Of a stretch of DNA of 56,638 bases, positions 54,009 through 56,638 are shown one piece after another. A model generated the notes under the pieces. The model was not told the DNA's origin, searched no databases, and was given only the letters and a program-made list of their open reading frames with translations. A program made the translations under genes and the position numbers. This stretch comes from an uncultured Flammeovirgaceae bacterium. GTDB lineage: Bacteria; Bacteroidota; Bacteroidia; Cytophagales; Cyclobacteriaceae. How positions within the stretch are numbered: position 1 is the first letter of the stretch; every line of letters starts with the position of its first letter. The DNA is taken from positions 1-56,638 of the forward strand of contig CAKZYJ010000522.1 of assembly GCA_937884755.1 (NCBI GenBank). Direction: 5' to 3'.

Positions 54009-55148
54009 ATGCCCATTATCGTTAAACCATTTTCAGTTGTGATGACCAGTTGCTCACTGCTGTTGGCAGGCTGGTTTTCATCGGCTACTGCCCAACAACT
54101 GACTATCACGGCTCACGATAGCATATCGTTCGATATTTTCCAGTTCCCACGGGATCATATTCCCCGCATCGACGGAAAAACCGATGATTGGGCTATGGTA
54201 CCCGACCGCTACACCTACGGTTCAGAATTACTTAACGATACCGAAGATGGGCAGGGGGTGCCTGATCCGGCCGATTTGGATGAACGGGTGAAAGTGGGCT
54301 GGGTGCAAGGATTGTCGCGGCTGAATTTTTAGTACGATGCATAAGATGATATTTGGGACTTTGAACGCTATAACCCTCAGGGCTACCAGAACGATATCTT
54401 TGAAATTGTGATAGATGGCGATCGTTCCGGCGGCCCGTTCATCTACAATCCGCTAGTACCCGAAGCCCGAAAGTGGGGCAACGGTGAAGCCCATATCAGC
54501 AATCATTTTTCTTACAGTGGCGTTCACGCTCAGAACTACCATATTTATACCCCACCGGTACATAATGCCTGGTGTTTGGTATGGGGCAGCCAACCTTGGG
54601 TGGCCGAATTTCCCCAGTCTAACTACGCCTACGATTACAATTTCTCCCAGGGCGATAGCGGCCGACTGATACTGGAATTTTGGGTTACTGCCTACGATTA
54701 CGCTCCTCATCAGGGAGTAGAGGGTGCAGTTGCTACAGTATTGGAAGAAAACCAGCAAATTGGCCTTTCCTGGTCGATTCTGGACTTTGATGGCGGAAAG
54801 AGAAACGGGCACTACAACCTCGCGCATAATGTGAAAATGGTATACGATGCCTCTTACCTACCCGCTTTCCGGCTGATGCCCCTGGAAGAGGAGTTTGTTG
54901 ACGACCTGCGGGCCGAATGGTCGTTTCAGGTGGTGGATGCTGACCGGAGATTGGTGGCTTTCCAGGATGAGACCGTGGGGGAGGTAACGCAGTGGAAGTG
55001 GGACTTTGGCGACGGTACCACCTCGGAAGAGCAACACCCCGTTCATGAGTACCGCGAACCGGGGGTGCACTATAATGTCACATTAGAGGTACTGGGACCG
55101 GCCGGCTCTTCTAAAAGAACTCGGTTTTGGGAAGTGATGGTACGTTAG
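54009..55148 (+). pseudogene. Secreted PKD-domain protein gene broken by two in-frame stops
   Basis: Two open parts lie in the same frame, 54009-54332 and onward to 55148. They are separated by TAG (54330) and TAA (54342), four codons apart, with continuity of sequence: SRLNF, stop, YDA, stop, DDIWDFERYNPQGYQNDIFE. Reading through gives about 379 residues: signal peptide, a CBM9/DOMON-like part (IPRIDGKTDDWAMVPDRYTY, FEIVIDGDRSG) and a C-terminal PKD domain (KWDFGDGTTSEEQHPVHEYR). Such proteins bind glycans on the surface in polysaccharide loci. The second part has an ATG at 54408, but it begins mid-domain. The rest is intact, so the mutation looks recent, or it is an assembly error. Confidence 0.75.
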
Positions 55149-55161
55149 TTAAATTCTGCTC

Positions 55162-56638
55162 ATGCATCAGCCATTATCCCGATCCAAGAAAATCATCTTC
55201 ACGCTACTAACTGCGCTGTTGGTTTTGGGGGTGCTGGAGCTGGGTGCCCGGGTTACGGAAGCAGTGGTGCAACGGCTGGGTAGCGGGCGGAAAGCTTCGC
55301 CCTTTGTCTCCTACCAAAATATGCGCGACGTATTTACGGTTAGCAACCTCGGGGGTATTGACTACTACGTTCGTACGGATTATCATCCGTATATTTTATC
55401 CGGTCTTCGCTTTCGAGCCGTAAAGCCCCCGAATACGTTTCGGGTGTTTTGCCTAGGTGGTTCGGCAGCACTGGGGTGGCCTCATCCGCCCGCTCAGAGC
55501 TACCCAGCCTTTCTAGCAAAAAAGCTACAGCTACTGTATCCGGATAAAGAATTTGAAATGATCAACGTTGCGGCTTCAACCTACGCCAGCTACCGGGTGA
55601 AAACGATCTTCGACGAGATTATCCACTACCAGCCCGACCTGATTCTGCTCTACACCGGGAACAACGAATTTCTCGAGCGGATCCTTTACCAACCTGCGCT
55701 GGAAGCTCCCTGGAACTACTCCGCGCTAGCTCGTACTGTGTACCAAAGCTACCGGCACTTCAGTCCGAATAAGCAGATAATTGATGTAGAAAACTATCGC
55801 CCTACCTTTCTGATTGACGTTGCTTTGGGCAACACTTCCGCCCTGAAAGTATCCGAAGAACAGTACCAACAGGTAGTTGATCATTATTGTTACAACCTGA
55901 CCGAAATGATAAGCTCCGCTCAACATAATTCTGTACCCATCATGCTGCTGACGATACCGGTCAATGTACGAGACTGGAGTCCGCACGCTTCGGTGCACCG
56001 AGCCGAGCTGGATAGTGCCGGACAGCAGCAGTGGCAACGAAGGTTTGCTCAGGGCTTTAGAGCGTTCAGTAATCAGCAGTACGAGGAGGCTCTTCCTCAT
56101 TTTCTATCGGCTTTGGAAATGGATGATACTCACGCCGAACTACAGTACCTCACCGGCAAGTCTCACGAACATTTATCGAAACCGGCGTTGAGTCGTACTC
56201 ATCTCCTACGCAGCCTGGAAGCTGACGCCTACCCCTTCCGGGCGTTACCTCAATTCAACCGAATTTTACACGAACTGAGTGAAGAGAGCCAGGTACCTCT
56301 GGCGGATATTGAGCAGGTACTAGCCAACGAGGCGGCGATGGGAGTTATTGGAGAAGATTTGCTGGTCGACCACGTTCACCCCACCGTGGCGAGCAATCAG
56401 TTGATTGCCGACGAAGTGCTGACTACCCTTTGGCAGGAGGAAGTTTTACCGGCTAAAGAAGGTGTCGATCCTTCATCGGTTCGGTTGCCGGTTCCTTCGC
56501 AGGTGGAGGCTACGTTGCCCCTGATGCAACATCTGTTTCTTATCTACTGGGTGCTACTACAGTTCGATAAAATGGATGACTTGTACCAACGCTGTACCGA
56601 TTTGCCCGACTACGATAAGAATACTTCTCAGTATCGAG
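55162..56638 (+). CDS. SGNH/GDSL-type hydrolase with embedded TPR-like part (cut by window end)
   Basis: At least 492 residues without a stop before the window edge. N-terminal membrane helix (IIFTLLTALLVLGVLELGAR), then FRVFCLGGSAALGWPHP (block I with Ser), an extended region with LILLYTGNNEFLER (block III, GNNE), and much later EDLLVDHVHPTVASNQLI (block V Asp-His). Between blocks III and V a TPR-like stretch occurs (FRAFSNQQYEEALPHFLSAL, HAELQYLTGKSHEHL). This arrangement is known in Bacteroidota for GDSL-like proteins with an inserted TPR; acyl-esterase activity on a glycan is possible. It starts 13 nt after the stop of the PKD gene, so it belongs to the same unit. Confidence 0.75.
   Translation, partial: MHQPLSRSKKIIFTLLTALLVLGVLELGARVTEAVVQRLGSGRKASPFVSYQNMRDVFTVSNLGGIDYYVRTDYHPYILSGLRFRAVKPPNTFRVFCLGGSAALGWPHPPAQSYPAFLAKKLQLLYPDKEFEMINVAASTYASYRVKTIFDEIIHYQPDLILLYTGNNEFLERILYQPALEAPWNYSALARTVYQSYRHFSPNKQIIDVENYRPTFLIDVALGNTSALKVSEEQYQQVVDHYCYNLTEMISSAQHNSVPIMLLTIPVNVRDWSPHASVHRAELDSAGQQQWQRRFAQGFRAFSNQQYEEALPHFLSALEMDDTHAELQYLTGKSHEHLSKPALSRTHLLRSLEADAYPFRALPQFNRILHELSEESQVPLADIEQVLANEAAMGVIGEDLLVDHVHPTVASNQLIADEVLTTLWQEEVLPAKEGVDPSSVRLPVPSQVEATLPLMQHLFLIYWVLLQFDKMDDLYQRCTDLPDYDKNTSQYR

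Noticed and set aside
24453..54344. Stop-codon recoding (selenocysteine, pyrrolysine or suppressor) to explain TAG and TAA in several genes
   Set aside because: Both TAG and TAA occur, other relics also carry frameshifts and deletions, and most genes use these stops normally. Decay or error is simpler.
1..56638. CRISPR array, prophage, conjugative element, toxin-antitoxin pair, replication origin
   Set aside because: No regularly spaced repeats, no phage structural, relaxase or integrase genes, no DnaA-box cluster were seen.

Overview
The window looks like a chromosomal segment of a free-living, probably marine member of the Bacteroidota, most likely order Cytophagales. The support is a SusC/SusD pair, many lipoproteins, LytS/LytTR-type signalling, a TPR-LuxR regulator, a TAnnTTTG promoter box, A/T-rich leaders instead of strong Shine-Dalgarno sites, and three secreted Cys-type sulfatases. 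No phage, plasmid, CRISPR or complete insertion sequence was recognised. Genus-level identity is not claimed.

Layout. (1) 1-4800 is accessory DNA read mostly on the minus strand. It holds an Abi-C-type gene, two A+T-rich cassette-like genes separated by imperfect palindromes resembling integron attC sites, a His-rich DUF4198 plus HupE-like metal-handling pair, and two diverged direct copies of a ~0.5 kb repeat (854-1343 and 4297-4800). (2) 4900-6160 holds a small hypothetical gene and a DUF937 protein. (3) 6263-15643 is a minus-strand catabolic locus: GDPD-family phosphodiesterase, sugar ABC importer (ATPase, permease, two tandem binding lipoproteins), sulfatase, Gfo/Idh/MocA oxidoreductase and a form IV RuBisCO-like protein. 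(4) 15986-21995 holds small genes, a compact TonB-dependent receptor with a TPR protein, a LytS/LytTR two-component system and a 29-residue membrane peptide. (5) 22364-26234 is a fructan locus: sugar porter, fructokinase with a premature in-frame TAG, and a GH32 lipoprotein. (6) 26353-33832 holds a secreted hypothetical, a cholesterol-dependent-cytolysin-like lipoprotein whose membrane-binding domain 4 is replaced, a TPR-LuxR regulator, small genes, tRNA-Arg(ACG) and a beta-barrel. (7) 33.9-36.9 kb is a decaying polysaccharide locus: a sialidase-like relic, another fragment, one intact sulfatase, and a frameshifted, internally deleted apiosidase-like gene. (8) 37.0-40.4 kb is a second A+T-rich cassette-like array bounded by attC-like palindromes. 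(9) 40.66-56.64 kb is a polysaccharide utilisation locus: fucose/arabinose-isomerase-like enzyme, SSS symporter, GH106-like rhamnosidase and sulfatase in a translationally coupled operon, an AraC regulator, SusC/SusD, a PKD protein gene broken by two stops, and a GDSL/SGNH-like protein cut by the window edge.

How the genes work together (inference). The last locus would desulfate and trim a sulfated, deoxysugar-containing glycan outside the cytoplasm, import products through SusCD and the SSS symporter, and isomerise a deoxysugar or pentose. The 6-15 kb locus would import an unusual sugar or sugar acid by ABC transport and process it by oxidation/reduction and RLP chemistry. Several genes (fructokinase, apiosidase-like, sialidase-like, PKD protein) carry disabling lesions, so parts of the glycan repertoire appear to be decaying.

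The strongest candidates for something new are the cytolysin-like lipoprotein and the integrase-less palindrome-bounded cassette arrays.
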